Shown here: one piece after another, positions 21,098-33,539 of the stretch
Position numbering within the stretch: the first letter of the stretch is position 1
How the letters are laid out: each line of letters starts with the position of its first letter
Translations under genes and position numbers: made by a program
Assembly: GCA_028023455.1 (NCBI GenBank)
Contig: JAQFVV010012435.1
Coordinates: forward strand, 1,674,001 to 1,738,000
Direction of reading: 5' to 3'
Origin: Epiperipatus broadwayi
Taxonomy: Eukaryota; Onychophora; Udeonychophora; Euonychophora; Peripatidae
Length of the DNA: 64,000 nt
Notes under the pieces: model-generated
What the model saw: only the letters and a program-made list of their open reading frames with translations
Databases searched by the model: none
What the model was told of the DNA's origin: nothing

Positions 21098-23603
21098 TGT
21101 AACGAGCACAGACGTCGTTATATTGTTTTTTATTATTAAACATAAAGTTAAAATAAAAAGTTCGCATTTAAAAACTTTTTTTTTTTTTTGTTGGACATAA
21201 AAATTGAAAATCTTAAACTCGTATATATATATAAAATCGCGCAGATGAAAAATTATTAAAATAAAACTTTATTAAAGAAAAAGTATTTTAAAACTAAATC
21301 TTAAAAAGATTTAGAAATAAAAATATATCTTTAATTTTGGAAAACATATCAAGTAATCAGAAAATGGAAATGATTATTTTAATTAGTAAACTAGCCTTGG
21401 GCATTTATAAGTATAAACAGCGGTCAGATAGGAGAGAAAAACAATGGAATCGGACCTCAGCGAAAGGACCATCACATCGATGATGTAATGTCAATTCAAT
21501 CCACAAAATTAATATAAAAGGACAAGTTTGAAAATTATTGAGGGATTATTATTGAGAGATGTGACAGATATGTGTTAGTGCGGAGGTGAAGAAGGGATTG
21601 AAAAGACACACTCTTCAATCCCTTCAGTTCTTCTAAGAAAGAAGGAGAAATGAACTATCGTTTTCTACATTGAGGACCAGTGAAAGCAAAAACCTCCGGA
21701 TGGATAAATAAATTGGCCAACAGAATACCAATCTTAGGACGGTGTGGGAATTCACATTCATGGCAAGCAACAGATAAAATTGGACGTTTTAAAAAATCGT
21801 AAGAACTTTATATTCATTTGAACAATAAGAACTCTAAATTTTAAAACTTTTTGGTAAATACTGCAATAGAATCCTATCTGACCAAACTAAAATATTTATT
21901 AATTAGTTATAATTTTATTTGATGTGTTTCTTTTGTAAAATCATTTCCATTTATTTATTTATTTTTTGTTCTTTAAGTTTTATCATGATTTTTGTTTTTC
22001 GTTAAATTAATTATATAAATGTTAAACTTAAGTCGGGCGTGAATGGCTGTATAGATTTGTAAAGTTATATTAGGGGAGGCTAATCTTAGGTTATTTGTGT
22101 CGTAGTTGAATTGGGTCAATGGATAGGATATATTGGTGTGATTAGTAGATGTAATATCAGATTCGCTACGGGCAGAATCGTTTCATATGCCGCACTCACC
22201 CGTTTGCCTATGGAAGGAATTATAAGATGGAGAATGCAGTTCCTTTCTATGGAGTTTTTTTTTATTGCTCTTCTTGTCAGATAGATGTAATATTCCTATT
22301 TGATGAGAGGCAATTTCTTCTCTTAACTTTTTGGTGCTGCCTTATTTCGTATTACATTGAATGCATTGATATATCAGATAAATTGACGCCAGTTTTGGCT
22401 GCGAACCTTTAGCCTGAGGTTAAATAGGGATAGAATGTTTTATTTTCAAATGCAAATCTATGTAGTCTATTCATACTCGACACTAAATAAAAATGCATTA
22501 AATTTAAGTTGTTTATAGACGCTTGCACGGATTGGTTATCGGTTAAGTATGTTTTGGGTTTTCATATTTGATCAAAATATATAGACATTCGATAAATAAT
22601 GATACCTTACAGTGAGTATCTAAAATGTATTTATTCGGATGTCTTTTAAGTTATTGGTGGCAATGCAAGTATCTTATGGTGAATACTATTGGGTTACTTA
22701 TAAATTTCCCTCTGAAATTGTCAGTATCAATGATTTTATATTTTGATCGTTTATGTTTATTTTGAAATGTTTTTAACCATTGTAATCTATGTAACCGATC
22801 TATTCTCAACATTATTAAAACAAATTTTTATAATTCCATCTGTGCGAACTTAATTAAAATGTAAACTTATAATATAATAGAAATTAAATTGTAAATTAAA
22901 ATCTAAAGTAAAGTTAAAAATAATGTTGAATGTTAAAATGTAAACTGATACTAAAACAATTTTCAATCTTATTTATATGTGCATAAATAAATGTTTGTAT
23001 GCTAATTACTGACAGTGGCTTATTTTATTCTTTTTTTATATACTCTTAGAAATTAACTTACGAGAGAGTGCAAGTCTCTCAACGCTTGTGATTATTAATA
23101 GCCAATCAGATCGTAAATACTGGGACAACGATTTAACAAGAAAAGAGTGGTAACCACTCTTAACTTTACTTGTCTGTCTAAAGGTATTTAATATTCACAC
23201 TTTCAGATATAAGTACTTTGGACTGGCTTGGATATATAGACAGACAAGTAAAGTTAAGAGTGGTTACCACTCTTTTCTTGTTAAATCGTTGTCCCAGTAT
23301 TTACGATCTGATTGGCTATTAATAATCACAAGCGCTGAGAGACTTGCACTCTCTCGTAAGTTAATTTCAAATCATCTGCGCTTTGAAAATAAATATTATT
23401 TATATATACTCTTAGATTATATTATTTAATCTCTGCTATTCCACATGGGCTAACGACCGGAACCAAAATATTTAAAAAAAAAAAAAAAATTTTTTTTTTT
23501 TGACTTATGTATCTGCCTACTTTATGAATTTTTCTAAGTTCAAATGCCTAGATGGCGCCCTGTAGTGCAGTTTACGTAAGTCTATCTTAACCGGATCGTT
23601 ACA
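21098..23603. mobile_element. TG...CA element, probable solo LTR, inserted in F2
   Basis: It begins TGTAACGA (21098-21105) and ends TCGTTACA (23596-23603), a perfect 8-bp terminal inverted repeat with TG/CA ends. ATAT stands on both sides (21094-21097, 23604-23607) and the F2 sequence rejoins across it. A TATAA-like box lies at 21406-21410. I found no second copy of either terminus inside, no primer site and no coding frame, so a long solo LTR is the simplest reading. Without the hairpin element it is about 2.1 kb. Confidence 0.55.
23051..23402. mobile_element. Hairpin element with 129-bp arms and 14-bp target-site duplication
   Basis: TATATACTCTTAGA occurs at 23037-23050 and 23403-23416. 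Arms 23051-23179 and 23238-23366 are inverted copies; the only difference I noted is AACGC against AGCGC. A 36-bp unpaired stub (23367-23402) separates the right arm from its duplication. There is no coding capacity. Near-identity of the arms suggests a young insertion or arm conversion. Confidence 0.85.
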
Positions 23604-24128
23604 ATATATTAATAGTCTAAGCAATTTTATGTAGCCAAAGTCCCAACAGCCAAATAATAGTAATAAAATCCTAGATAAAGATTTAGAATGTGTTCTCTTG
23701 TAGCATTTATCAAACAAAAAAAAAAAGCTTGTTTTGAGCTATTAGCTTGCTCTTATTTTACATATTTGTAAATGCAAGCTATATAAGTCACATGATATAT
23801 CTGACTTGATTTTATTACTTTTGTTATTTGACTGTTGGGGCTTTGGCTAAATTAAATTGCTAAGCCTATTTGTATATGGTTATCTGAATTAAGTTCAGGA
23901 CCATATGATTATTTCAGTTAGAGACCTGAATTTAAAGATATGTAGATGTTTGGAAATATCAGATCTTTTTAAATGTTAAACAAATGCTTAGCTTGAGTTG
24001 GTATTTTGGATGTGGGTCCTAGCTCCTTACTGAAGAGACCCATAGTTCAAAACTGCTCTTGGGATGGGGACAATCCTAGATAAAGACATCAAATGCATTC
24101 TCTTGTAGCATTTATCATAAAAAAAGTA

Positions 24129-24600
24129 TATATATGGTATAAAGTCCTTTAATACAAATTGTAAATATCTTATAATGGCAGATAGTATTTGTCCACAGAA
24201 TGTGTGGTACATCTTATTTATTAAAAAATATAATGATCATGCACTTCATTAAAAGAAAGTATGGGAGCAATTGACTTAATTCACACCACTCCTGAATTAT
24301 ATTCCATAACAGTTTAAGTTTTGAACCAGTAAAAAAATATAACAGACTGACTCTTTTCAGTATACATATATTTCATTGGAGAAACTTTCATTTATTAGAT
24401 GAACTAAGAGTTTAAGTATCTGAATCAAAAATTTTCCAGATACAATAACCCAGCTTTTTAAATAAATACCCTTGATTTCATATTAGTTCTTTTTAAAGCT
24501 TGAATGTATTGTATTCACTATCGCATATACATAAATTTGGTATTAAATCTTTTGATATAAATTTTAAACATCTCATAATGGATAGATGTGATTTCTACTT
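24129..24600 (+). repeat. Direct repeat pair about 400 bp apart, with F6 motif between
   Basis: A segment ending in CTTATAATGGCAGATAG (near 24170-24187) has a diverged copy ending CTCATAATGGATAGATG (near 24570-24588). The spacing is close to the F2 unit length, so this may be F2 3' sequence. Between them the F6 box pair lies on the minus strand (CTAATAA 24398-24392, GAAA 24374-24371). Confidence 0.4.
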
Positions 24601-27600
24601 GCATTAGAATATTCAATGAAATATACTTATTTACCAATCACAGTACAAGTACATTTGTATAGGTATAATATCATTAATATGGCTGCTAATTAAGAAACTT
24701 TTAACATGTGGATAGAAATTATTTTAGATCATTATTTCGGAGGTGTTAAAAGTTTATTTAAGTCTCATTTTTAAAATTTTTATTAGGAATACGCACATAT
24801 AAAAAAACACAGTACAACAATTAAATTAATATTTACAAAGACTTGCATTACTAGATGTACAAATTTGTCTAATTAATAGCTTCCATATTTAAAAGATTGC
24901 TATAGCAAAATAAGTTGGAAGTTTTTGAAATAATAGATATAACTTAAATAAAAATAAGGTTAAGTATAATATCTATTGACTTTGTCTTACACAGTGTGTG
25001 CATATATATACACACAATGTGTTCATGCAAAATGTGCGCGTGCGCGTGTATGATGTATCGGAATAAAATATTAGATATGACATATACATGTATTCATCTA
25101 TTAAATGTGCGGATAAATGAATAGAAATATATGCAATACCCAGATTTTTTATTAGTCAATATAATTAGAGGTGTAATCGGTTTGTCATATTGACAGCTGT
25201 TAATTAACTACAAAAATAATTATTGATTAGTTGCAAGATGTTATTGCTTCTATTAATGGATCTTTCTTAATAAGAGAAGCTGACATCCTGACATCCACGA
25301 AGCAACTATCTAATTTGTTATAGATATTTAAATCACAATATATATATATATATATATTCAAGTCATCTTCTTAGGGTCCATATAACTTTGAATCAGATTT
25401 CCTATCATATGTTATCCTGGTTTGTTATTCTCCTATCTTCTTCAATACAATCATCAATATTTTTACTTCTGCAAATACAAGCATGATTTTCATATACATA
25501 CAACTCATTTTTATACTTATGTTGTATATACATATAATTATAAACTATGTTTCAAATTTTGATCTTTATTTTACTTTTAATGCATAACTTTATGTATGTG
25601 GAAGTTTTTGAAACTTTTTAAACTAGAAATAGCTGCTATTGTTCAATCTTAAGAATTTACATAGAGGTTTTTTTTTTATTCTTTTTGCTGGCATTTATTT
25701 ATTCATGTATGTATAGGAAATCATTTTCTTAGTTTAGAATAGTGTGTTTGTGGAGGAAGAATATTGGTCTTCTCACTGAGTTTGTTTGCAGAATTCTTGA
25801 ATGCTTCACAATCCATTAGAGTTCAAACTGAAAATTTATTCAAATGAAATGAGTTTTGGAAGTATTTAATGTATGCATATAAACATTAGTAATAAAAACA
25901 TAAATAAACACACACGTTTTAAGTGTGGGTTTGATTAATTCTTTTTAGGCATAAAACATTAAGCATTAAAAGGAATAGCTATAGGAATAAATTGTCTGTG
26001 TGCGATCTCTGTTTCTATAGAAATCTTTACAATTTTATATATCATTTTTTTGATTATACTCTATTTTATGTTTTCTTCTGAAGGTCAGAATCGCTTATAA
26101 TTTTCTCACTAATCTAAAAATTTTTTTAATGAAAGTCTTTATTTTTTACCCCCCCTCCCCCAGAGCATAACAATTTACAACTTTATACCATACTTTTTTG
26201 AAATGATTTTTATTTTCATCAAAAATTCATGAAAACTCTTTAAAAAAACATGGTTGTTTTTTTGTGAAGATTTATATTCGAAACCGACGATTTCACTAAT
26301 ATCTTTCTGAAACCTTAATCCCATTGATCTAGAAAATATTTTTTATTAAGATTTCATAATGTCACCATCTTCATTTATCCCACTTTTAAATATTTGAGTA
26401 ATTAATTTTCATTATTTCTCAATTTAAGGCCATCATACAACCTTTTTTTTCTTAATTTATTTCTGTTATACTTTTTTTTTCTTTCCAAATCTATACTAGC
26501 AGTGCCACTAATAATGCTAAATTAATGGTTTTGGGCAGAAAATGATGCGATGTTGAAACACCAAACTGATGGATTTGCCTTTATTTACTTGAGCATTTAT
26601 AGTTCACTTTGGTGCCAATTTGCATAATGGCAAAAAAAAAAAAAAAAAGAGAATCAGCTACAGGATTCTGGATTCTCAGGCAATCACCCATCCAGATGTT
26701 AGTAGCCTTAACTTTGGCACTCAAATGACAACCAGTGCAAACCATGTCATTCAAACATAGGCAGAAATGTTCAAAAAGCATCATAATGAAATTGAAAATT
26801 TTGCTTTGAAAATATATGGTGCAAATAGTACAATAAAAAATCATCAGTTAACAACCATTTATATTTACGATTTTATTTTTTTATATTGGTTACATTGTGA
26901 GAACAGATGATAAATGGTATTCTCAAGTTCATTTTAAGAAAATTCTGCCCAATTCAATTAGTTTAACTTTAAACCTTTTTTTAATTTCAAGAGGAGATCC
27001 ATCCCATAATGTTATAATTTCATTACACTTGGTATTCATTACACATGTCTACTATTAATTCTATCATAACTGTTGTTTGAAAATCTAGAAAATGAATATA
27101 GTTTAACTTTTCCTGAGTGTTATTCAATCATAATTACTAGTTTTGTCAGTCAAATGGAACTTCTATGCTAAGCCTGCCACTTTGGTGTTTAGATATCACA
27201 TGTTATTAAAAAATGACTAGTAGGAAACTATTTGAGAAGATAAAAAGTGCTCATTCCGTTACAACTTTGGATATTTTCAGATCACAATTACAAATGAATA
27301 GATAATAAACATAAAGCCAATCTAACTAATCACCCAATATTGAGCTATTATCCAATCATAAGTTGAAAGTCCTGATTTAATCAGGTTCGGTGAAGTGAAT
27401 ATCAATTCACTGATTGTTCTTTATTCACTTATTATATTGGTTTCAGAACTGGAGATTGACATTAATAAATTGCTTTGCTATCTGACAGTTGATGATTATT
27501 TAAGCTTACAATAGATGGCGCTAGAGTGGAGAAAAGTAAAATATTCTTAGAAACTTTTATACACAGAATTATATATATATAGGCTGAGAAAGTTCATGAC

Positions 27601-28244
27601 TTATAGCAATAATTAATTATAACTGCAAGAACATAGGACTGTCTTTAGTAAGAGAATTAATTGATGTTTTTCCTATTAGATTTTTAGTAAAGTTTTGAAA
27701 ATGGATGAAAATGTCAAAAGAGTTCTCAGTGAACATTAAGAATCTAAAACATCAATTCTGTTTTGTAATGAAAGTCTGCTCATTCATGCTGTAATAATTA
27801 ATTCTTGTTTCAGTTCTTTACATGTCAATCTAAGCTAAGTAGATATATACATATAATGCTGACAGTTCATCATATCTTTTTCTTTTTATTATCTGTGCTG
27901 TTTTGTTAATCATTTTAATATGTTATTTATAAGTATTGTTATTTTTCCATTTCTTTTTTGTTTTTTGAATGTTTTTAAGCTTTAAGATTAATGATTATTA
28001 GCCTTCACTTTCACCAACCATTATGAAATTGAAATTTGAAGATTATAAAAATGCTTGATATGAGATTAAAAAAAGAATAATTATAATTCTATTTGAGTTG
28101 TGTTTAAATTCTGTTTTAAAATCCTTGTAGCACAGATTATAGAAAGACAGTTTACTATCTGAGTGACAGTGTCATTTCTGGGATTATTTTCACTATTTAT
28201 TTGTATTTTGTCTAATTCTGTTTTATATACAGAAGCAATTTAAT
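24601..28244. other. AT-rich non-coding, little recognised
   Basis: Simple sequence only: TA run near 25340, a C-rich run near 26150-26161, poly-A at 26630-26648. An 87-codon minus ORF (26581-26844) spans that poly-A and is unlikely to be real. TTACAATAGATGGCGC (27506-27521) resembles the F1 tail region seen at 39650. Confidence 0.4.
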
Positions 28245-28430
28245 ATAGTTTCTTAATCCATAGCTTGTCTTTTCCAAATCATTCTGTGAAAAACGTCAAT
28301 GGTGTTTCTTGGTTTTAAACTTGAGTTAAGAGTCAGTAAACTCATCACAACAATTTGTATATGTTGGTGAGAAGGCCATCCATCTTCATTTGTCATATAT
28401 GTAGTCAAAATAGTAATTGTTATAAATAAC
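28245..28430 (-). repeat. Possible LINE 3'-end fragment
   Basis: AATCCATAGCTTGTCTTTTCC (28255-28275) matches the start of the minus-strand LINE fragments at 3300 and 51650. Homology fades within 60 bp. Low confidence. Confidence 0.3.
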
Positions 28431-29982
28431 AAGAATGTATAGAATAGACATTAAAAAATTGTTCTGCTCCATTCCTTTAAGGCTTCAAAGAGAAATCAAA
28501 TGGTCTTTTTTTCCAATTAAAAGCATACTTCTTTTTTTGCCACCTTTGGCTTCTAAGGCAACGAACTTGCAAGGACAGTATTATGACCATGCAAAATCAG
28601 TTATTGGCAAACTTTTTTATTAAAAATAAATGGTATCAAAGTGCTACAATTTGAATATTTTGATAATTCAAACAATATCTAGTTTTTATTATCATTAGCA
28701 CATAGTTATACGTTCACTTATGCGTCTATTTTCACGCAGTCTCTGTCTTCATCTTTATATTTACGCTAGCAGTTTTGGCTGTACCCCAGTTTTTTCAGGG
28801 CTTTAACTAAAATAAACCATACTGCTATCATGATATAAGCTCTGAGAAGTTTGTATAATCAAAAAACTATTAGTCTACATATTAAGCAAGAAACTGCATG
28901 GAAGTAATTCAATCAGTGAAGAGATAAACCAGTGAAAAAAAGCAAAAAATGGGATAAGAAGTAGATTATAATTTGATCTATATTCTTAAAATGATAATTG
29001 TTGTATTATGCAAAACGTTAGAAAAAAATTTTGTCGAATGTGTAATTTCATTGCGTCCATACTTCTTGTTTCCTTATTTACTTTGGTTTAATATTTTTTT
29101 CCCACATTAAGAAGATATGTTTCAACAATACAGCTTTTAAATTCACTTTTTCCTTCTATTAGAAATCATTTATGTGCTTAAAGAACCTAATTGCCATTAG
29201 AAATATCGGACACATATTTATAATACATTCTATATATTAATGATTTACAATCCATATTATAAATATGTATTTTTTATTTTGATAAATAAATATATATTAA
29301 GACTTAATTTAGAAGTTTACAACTATTACATAACTTAATGATTTTTTTATTATTTAAAGATAAATATATAATTATTAGTAATAACTACTTATTAGATTAT
29401 GTCATAATAAAATACAGTAGTTAATAATAAATGATGTTGCCATTTGGCAGGGTTTCATGATCTTGACAAATTTAATATCTTGAGAATCATTTGCTCTTTT
29501 TCTGATCTCTGTATTGAGAGTAATATTTAGATGAAGATTTTCAAATATATTATATAAACAAAAAATTATTGATTACCTTTGTTTTTGAAGTAAACTTCAT
29601 TTCTGATTATTAATAATAAAAAACTTAATATTTTTTTTTTTAGTAATATTTATTCTGGAAATAATAAATTTAAGTTTTTCTATTTACTGGTTCAACAATG
29701 TAAGATTTTGCTAGCTTCTTAAATTTTATGTGAATATATATAATGAAGATTTTTATTGTAAGTGATTGAAATTATTTTCTCATAAAAAACATATAAATAA
29801 ATCATGAATGAAGTAATAATTGGACAAAGCATGAAAGAAAATAGAAACATAACTTTGATATTAATTAGATGAAAATGATTTCATTTGACACTATGGCCAT
29901 CAAAGATGCTCAGTACAGATGTGTTATTCAGCTTGGTTTCTTGAATCTATTAATTTGTACATTAACTCTTAATACAGATGAT
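28431..29982. other. AT-rich non-coding, nothing recognised
   Basis: A 62-codon ORF at 28435-28623 has no motif. A TTCAATCAGTGAA-containing word near 28907 recurs near 49763. Confidence 0.4.
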
Positions 29983-30530
29983 CAGGAGTTGATTCCTGCA
30001 GGTTTAAGTGGAGATTTAATAAAGTAGCAGCTTAGCTATCTTCATAGGGTTGGAGCGGATTCCTTGAGGTTTAAGCAGTGGTTTAATAAAGTAGCAGCTT
30101 ACCTATCTTCATAGAACCGGAGCGGATTCCTTGAGGTTTAAGTGGCGGTTTAATAAAATAGCAGCCTAACTATCTTTCTAGGGCTGGAGCGGATTCCTTG
30201 AGGTTTAAGTGGTGGTTTAATAAAGTAGCAGCTTACCTCTTTATAGGACCGGAGCGGATTCCTTCAGGTTTAAGCAGTGGTTTAATAAAGTAGCAGCTTA
30301 CCTATCTTCATAGGACCGGAGCGGATTCCTTGAGGTTTAAGTGGAGGTTTAATAAAGTAGCAGCCTAGCTATCTTCCTAGGGCTGGAGCGGATTCCTTCA
30401 GGTTTAAGCAGTGGTTTAATAAAGTAGCAGCTTACCTATCTTTATAGGACCGGAACAGATTCCTTCAGGTTTAAGCAGTGGTTTAATAAAGTAGCAACTT
30501 ACATATCTTTGTGGGACTGGGATCAAAACC
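29983..30530 (+). repeat. 67-bp minisatellite, about eight units
   Basis: Unit starts (GGTTTAAG) fall at 30001, 30068, 30135, 30202, 30267, 30334, 30401 and 30468, so units are 67 bp apart from one 65-bp unit. Each holds TTTAATAAAGTAGCAGC and GGAGCGGATTCCTT. Variants alternate (GGGCTGG or GGACCGG; CAGTGG or GTGG), hinting at higher-order two-unit turnover. Units are GC-richer than the surroundings. 67 is not a multiple of three, so it does not encode a protein repeat. Confidence 0.95.
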
Positions 30531-31680
30531 CCAGCACATTTTAAGCTTTTAACCCAGCCTATTCATAGCTGGTGAATATATATGCTGATTACAATAGGTT
30601 TCCAAAATCTATAACATAGGAAATTAATGATTATTTATTGAACTGTATTTTTTTTTTTTAAATATATAAATTTATTTATTTATTGTCTTTATATATATAT
30701 ATGTAAATGTTTTTGGATGTTCAACCAAGAAAAGGTAATACATTTTTAATAATTGTTATAATTTGCTGATCATGTTTTTGACATTATGGTCAGAATGATT
30801 CTGACAGTTAATGTTGAAAGTATGCTCAGCACATTATAACAATAATAAAAACTCTGTTACCTTTTTTGGGGTTAAACAATCAAAATGTTTATATATATAA
30901 ATTGCAAAAAAAGAGAAATAGTATATATTTTTGAATTATTTACTGTTTTTGTGTGTTAGTGAGTTTTTAATTATATAAATATTTAAAATTAAATAGAAAA
31001 AATGTTACATAAGTAAATTACATAATTTGAGCTCAAATAAAGAAGTCCTGTTCAAGAAAATTTAGTCTTTTTATTTTACCAAATAAAAAAAAGATATTAG
31101 AATATCTGTTGGATTTACAGGTAATATTACCTGTCCATCATTGTGACATTAGTTACAGTTTATTGCAGATTATCTGCAGAATACATTCAAATGTTTAGAA
31201 TAAATCAATGAGCAACAAGAAAACAGATCTAATTTGAAAATATCCATACCAAAATATTATGCATCTTAATATTTTGAAGTCATGTTTATCATGAAATTTA
31301 TAACCAAAAACTTTAATAATTGATATATATATATATATTAATTTTTGTTATCTATCTTTTGGATAAGTCTTAATTATTATTTATTATGGTTGCATATTAA
31401 TGCATCAGCAAATATATTCAAATAATGTATTATTATTTTTTAGTCATTTTGTTACTACTACTCATCCAAGTGGTCCAATCTGTGGGGTTTAGTACCTTTG
31501 ATTCTGGAGCTCATGGTTCATGGACCTTAATTCAAACTCTATCACTTGTAGCATTCACACATTTCCCCAAGAATCAGACATTCAGTTATTATTATTGTCA
31601 TCAATCATTGTCTAAAGAAACAGAATGGTGTGGCATCTAAAACATCTTACCTGCTTTTTATTCTTCATCTTATCATAAGT
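30531..31680. other. AT-rich non-coding, nothing recognised
   Basis: The ORF 31425-31640 begins with a hydrophobic stretch that could look like a signal peptide, but the rest has no recognisable domain. I treat it as chance. Confidence 0.4.
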
Positions 31681-31689
31681 GTTAAACTA

Positions 31690-32190
31690 ATAAAGCATCA
31701 CATGATCACCATTTCTTATGCTTCCATAATCTATCAATACAGTAACAACTTTCTCTATCCAGTATTGCCACCTAATTCAAGGCATAGTAATCAATAGGTG
31801 CTAGAAGGTTATTGCAGTAAAATCCTTATCTTATGCATATTAATCCTATATTCCCAGAGTAGTTTCTAGCTTATGGTTTTCACCAGTGAGGAGCCTTGGA
31901 TCTAAAAACACTGCACCTAGACTTTTCGGTCTAATGCTTTTTTCCCAACAGCCATCTATTACCCATTTAGTTAACTATAAAGCTATGAAACCAAACTGAA
32001 AATACGTTTTCAATTCAAGCTCATTCATATTTATAGTCATACATATCTGAACTTAGTTCAATATTTATATATTTTGGTGTCTTTGATTTTTTTAATAGTT
32101 ATAGTCACCAACATCCTTTGGCTAGGATTGATATTAAATCACTATGAATCCTTTGGCTAGGATTGATATTAAACCACTATGACATTACTC
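31690..32190 (-). mobile_element. F1 retroelement, near full unit
   Basis: The minus strand reads F1 from GTGGTTTAATATCAATCC (near 32185) through AGCTTGAATTGA, the hammerhead region (CTGGTGA 31886-31880, GAAA 31866-31863, CTC instead of GTC before the cut between 31857 and 31856) to the GATCATGTGATG end. A 35-bp segment near its start is duplicated in tandem (offsets 32113 and 32148). I could not define flanking duplications. Confidence 0.65.
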
Positions 32191-32460
32191 GATGGCAATA
32201 TTCTATGGAGATGGTTGCTACTGTATACTGTAGCCGGTCAGGCTTCAAAGAGTTAAAAAAAACTGTTATATATATATATTATTTCATTTGCTACCGTTCC
32301 TTTTTCTCGTAATTAGTTTCAATAATTAAACATTTATTAATTTTGAAATAATAGAATCTACCTATTGTAAATTACTTTATACTTTTTTTTTAATTTTAAA
32401 AATACCTATTTTTGTTTTCTTTTAAATCCTTTTATTTATGTTATTTATTTATTTCTACAG

Positions 32461-32568
32461 ACTGATTGCCAGAATTATATAAGGATTTTAATAAAACAAG
32501 GAGAAAATAATCTTCTACTATGTGGAACAAATGCATATAAACCAGTTTGTCAGCAATATTCATATAAG
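32461..32568 (+). CDS. Semaphorin Sema-domain exon
   Basis: A 108-bp exon, phase 0 at both ends, is bounded by a pyrimidine-rich tract ending TTTCTACAG and by the donor AAG|GTAAGTG. The 36 codons begin TDCQNYIRIL and contain CGTNAYKPVC. Semaphorins carry CQNYIRVL followed some 15 residues later by CGTNAF/YxPxC in the N-terminal part of the seven-bladed Sema domain, with these cysteines in disulfides. Semaphorins are secreted or membrane ligands of plexins that guide axons and cell movement. No other exon was recognised within 32 kb either side, so introns must be long or their exons escaped me. The class (1, 2 or 5) cannot be decided from 36 residues. F1 lies just upstream and F2 about 200 bp downstream, both intronic. 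Confidence 0.85.
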
Positions 32569-32767
32569 GTAAGTGCGAAGTCTTTTTTATTATTATTGTT
32601 AAATGAGTATAAAAACATATAACACTGTTATGACAACTTAGCCAATTGGATTTACAAATTGTGTTAGTGATTATAATAGAGTATCTACTGTTTTCTGATT
32701 TTATCAACATTCTTTTTGATTTTAATTACTTATCAACTTTGACGTGTTTCCAGGTATTACTAAACAG

Positions 32768-33270
32768 ATTATAAGAGCTTATTTGAGCTATTGGTACGCT
32801 CCCTATATTACATATTTGTAAATACAAGCTTTTAAAAGCAATATCACGTTATGTATGACTTGCTATATTGATTATTATAATTTTACCTTTAAGGCTTTGG
32901 CAATGCCAAAGCTGTTAATATTTAGTAAATCTGAATTGGATTCAGTTCCATATAGCTATTTGAGTTAGGTAGTTGGATTTAATGACATTTTTGTGTCTGA
33001 AAATTTCAGATTTTTTTCTCAATAGTTATTGCTGGGTTTTGAGTTGATATTTTAGATCTAGTGTCTGAATGTTCTAGCTCCTCACTGAGGTGAGCCATAA
33101 GCTCAAAACCAATTGGTCTAGGGATAAGAATATTCTAGGTAGAGATTTTAAATATTTTCTCTTACCATTTGAGCTATTGGTACACTCCCTATATTACATA
33201 TTTTAAACAAATTGTATCATTAAAAAAAAAATAGTTCAATGAATATGTTGTTTTGCAAGGGTCTGATGAA
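32768..33270 (+). mobile_element. F2 retroelement, head-to-tail partial dimer
   Basis: TGAGCTATTGGTACGCTCCC with its following TATATTACATATTT at 32784 recurs at 33170 with one difference, giving a 386-bp unit. A hammerhead-like motif lies between (33067-33135). The 3' end after TTGTATCATT carries an A-run (33227-33236), but homology with the copy at 37.5 kb continues to about 33270, so the A-run is internal. No ORF; non-autonomous. Confidence 0.7.
33067..33135 (+). ncRNA. F2 hammerhead-like ribozyme motif
   Basis: CTGAGGT (33085-33091), stem II GAGC/GCTC over CATAA (33092-33104), AAAA in place of GAAA (33105-33108), stem III ACC/GGT over AATT, then C118 completing GTC (33116-33118). Stem I has a 9-bp outer helix GAATGTTCT (33067-33075) with AGAATATTC (33127-33135) and an inner helix TCC.../GGGA with one mismatch. 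The G12 and A9 positions differ from the active consensus, so this copy is likely dead, but the fold is clear. Confidence 0.6.
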
Positions 33271-33539
33271 AATGAATGGTAGATATAGAAAAATGATATA
33301 TCAGAACCCTATTAAAATTTATGGTTAAGAAAAATTTCATGACTATTCATATTTTATAATTCAAAACATTTTGTCCCTTTAATATTTGCAAAAAATCTGT
33401 GTATTTATAAAATGTAATTTTAATATGTTAGTAAGTAAATAGTTTTTTAAAAAAATATGATTAATATAAATTAATAATGAGATACAAATACAGTTTTTTT
33501 TTGTTTATTAATATTTCTTTCTATTAAAAGTATGGAATT

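Larger units (their letters stand above)
20825..24125. mobile_element. F2 retroelement, inverted copy interrupted by a 2.5-kb insertion
   Basis: Minus-strand F2 sequence runs 20825-21097, stops within a recognisable motif, and resumes at 23604-23670. From 23670 to about 24125 F2 is on the plus strand. Bases 23668-23715 recur at 24073-24125 in direct orientation (ATCCTAGATAAAGA, CTCTTGTAGCATTTATCA). The plus-strand hammerhead region (CTGAAGAGACCC...TTCAAAAC, near 24036-24058) is degenerate; the minus one near 20.93 kb is worse. Confidence 0.65.

Noticed and set aside
23658-23680. F2 plus-strand copy seeming to begin at the ribozyme cut site (TAG...ATCCTAG)
   Set aside because: The bases before ATCCTAG belong to minus-strand F2 sequence, so this is the inversion junction and not a 5' end.
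26150-26161. C-runs (also near 16486 and 44987) as i-motif or quadruplex sites
   Set aside because: Single or two runs only; four are needed.
29983-30530. CRISPR array
   Set aside because: Regular 67-bp units are wholly repetitive with no unique spacers, in a eukaryotic genome.
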